Notes under the pieces: generated by a model
Seen by the model: only the letters and a program-made list of their open reading frames with translations
Database searches by the model: none
What the model was told of the DNA's origin: nothing
NCBI RefSeq assembly: GCF_000298235.1
Contig: NZ_BAHE01000055.1
Location: forward strand, 1 to 55,791
DNA: 55,791 nucleotides
Source: Gordonia namibiensis NBRC 108229
GTDB lineage: Bacteria > Actinomycetota > Actinomycetes > Mycobacteriales > Mycobacteriaceae
Direction: 5' to 3'
Program-made: the position numbers and the translations under genes
Shown here: positions 55,345 to 55,791 of the stretch, one piece after another
Numbering within the stretch: position 1 is the stretch's first letter
How the letters are laid out: each line of letters opens with the position of its first letter

Positions 55345-55791
55345 TCAGGACGGGCGGATGTTGTGCGCGGCCTGCTCGACGATGGTCGCGATCCGCTTGG
55401 TCTTGGTCTCGGGTCTCTTCGCCAGCGCGATCTGACCGAGACCCATCTTGCGGGCGCTGGGTGGAAAGGCGTCCCAGTTGCAGCGGGCGATCGGGTTCGC
55501 GTCGAGGGCGGCGGTGAGTTCGGGGGACTCGATGCCGGCCTCGGCGTCGTCGAAGATGGTCCACAGGCCACGTGCCTTGGCGTCGTCGATGACCGCCTGG
55601 CCGGCGGGCTGCATGCGCCCTGACTCGATGAGGTCGGAGACCCGCGCCTTGTTCGACGCCGCCCACGGACTGTTGCGGCCACGCCGGGTGAACCACAAGC
55701 CGCGCCGAGCGTCGTCGAAGACCCGGGTGTGGCCGTCGATCCAACCCCAGCAGAGGGCCTCCCGGACCGCTTCGTCGTAATCGAGCGGCTC
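55345..55791 (-). CDS. YdeI/OmpD-associated family protein, 5' end beyond the window
   Basis: 148 residues are visible. The frame stays open to the window edge at 55791, so the N-terminus is missing. The family signature is DYDEAVREALCWGWIDGHTRVFDDARRGLWFTRRGRNSPWAASNKARV, and the C-terminal part is PELTAALDANPIARCNWDAFPPSARKMGLGQIALAKRPETKTKRIATIVEQAA. Such proteins are small and soluble, occasionally called bacteriocin-protection proteins, with no established activity. The Trp/Gly/Asp-rich motif is intact. Confidence 0.88.
   Translation of the reverse strand, partial: EPLDYDEAVREALCWGWIDGHTRVFDDARRGLWFTRRGRNSPWAASNKARVSDLIESGRMQPAGQAVIDDAKARGLWTIFDDAEAGIESPELTAALDANPIARCNWDAFPPSARKMGLGQIALAKRPETKTKRIATIVEQAAHNIRPS

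Overview
The window is chromosomal DNA of a high-GC actinobacterium that makes mycothiol and very probably mycolic acids. Gordonia or a close relative fits best. The clues are a mycothiol-dependent-isomerase-like protein, a DUF4185 protein of the type that cuts cell-wall D-arabinan, an MpaB/DUF2236 oxygenase beside a secreted lipase, a Tat-exported cholesterol oxidase, a KstR-like operator (TAGAACACGTTCTC), frequent GTG starts, and GC-rich intergenic repeats at several gene junctions. The genus is an inference from gene content. I saw no rRNA, tRNA, CRISPR array, transposase or phage gene.

Layout. 1-2.0 kb: TauE/SafE permease and DUF808 membrane protein. 2.3-17.8 kb: a probable catabolic island. 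It holds bifunctional RibBA; a kinase-SDR-GntR operon divergent from a PLP phospho-lyase; a SHOCT protein that may be unrelated; a GntR operon with two flavin reductases; and, divergent from that, a complete Dpp/Opp-type ABC importer ending in a nitrilotriacetate-monooxygenase-family flavin enzyme and a terminator hairpin. 17.9-26.1 kb: DUF2236 oxygenase plus lipase, acyl-CoA synthetase, CinA, catalase, CaiB/BaiF CoA-transferase. 26.2-31.3 kb: TetR, membrane-anchored DJ-1 protein, MarR plus DHA2 efflux pump, DUF5313 protein. 31.3-32.1 kb: a gene remnant and a non-coding stretch with a 16-bp perfect palindrome. 32.1-40.8 kb: cholesterol oxidase, TetR, OPT transporter, 2,2-dialkylglycine decarboxylase, mycothiol-isomerase-like protein, PfpI protein, PhaC-like hydrolase. 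40.8-49.3 kb: kinase plus lipocalin-like protein under a TetR, CoA-binding protein, LysR/SnoaL pair, and a kinase-DUF6285 fusion followed by an acyl-CoA dehydrogenase. 49.3-55.8 kb: small proteins, DUF1697, DUF4185 arabinanase candidate, Tam, RNase HI, 2-hydroxyacid dehydrogenase, an SDR behind the KstR-like box, and a YdeI-family gene cut by the window end.

The best candidate for an undescribed system is the 2.3-17.8 kb island. A plausible reading is uptake of a small N-substituted compound by the ABC importer, oxidative N- (or S-) dealkylation by the FMNH2-dependent monooxygenase fed by two flavin reductases and an extra RibBA, then phosphorylation of a released amino alcohol and elimination of phosphate and ammonia by the phospho-lyase, with an SDR handling the carbonyl product. 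The enzyme families are read from the sequence; the pathway and the substrate are inference.

A second theme is intergenic repeats. Two unrelated short families, plus a roughly 100-bp element bounded by imperfect inverted repeats (two copies), sit at gene junctions. In some places they supply the stop codon of the adjacent gene.
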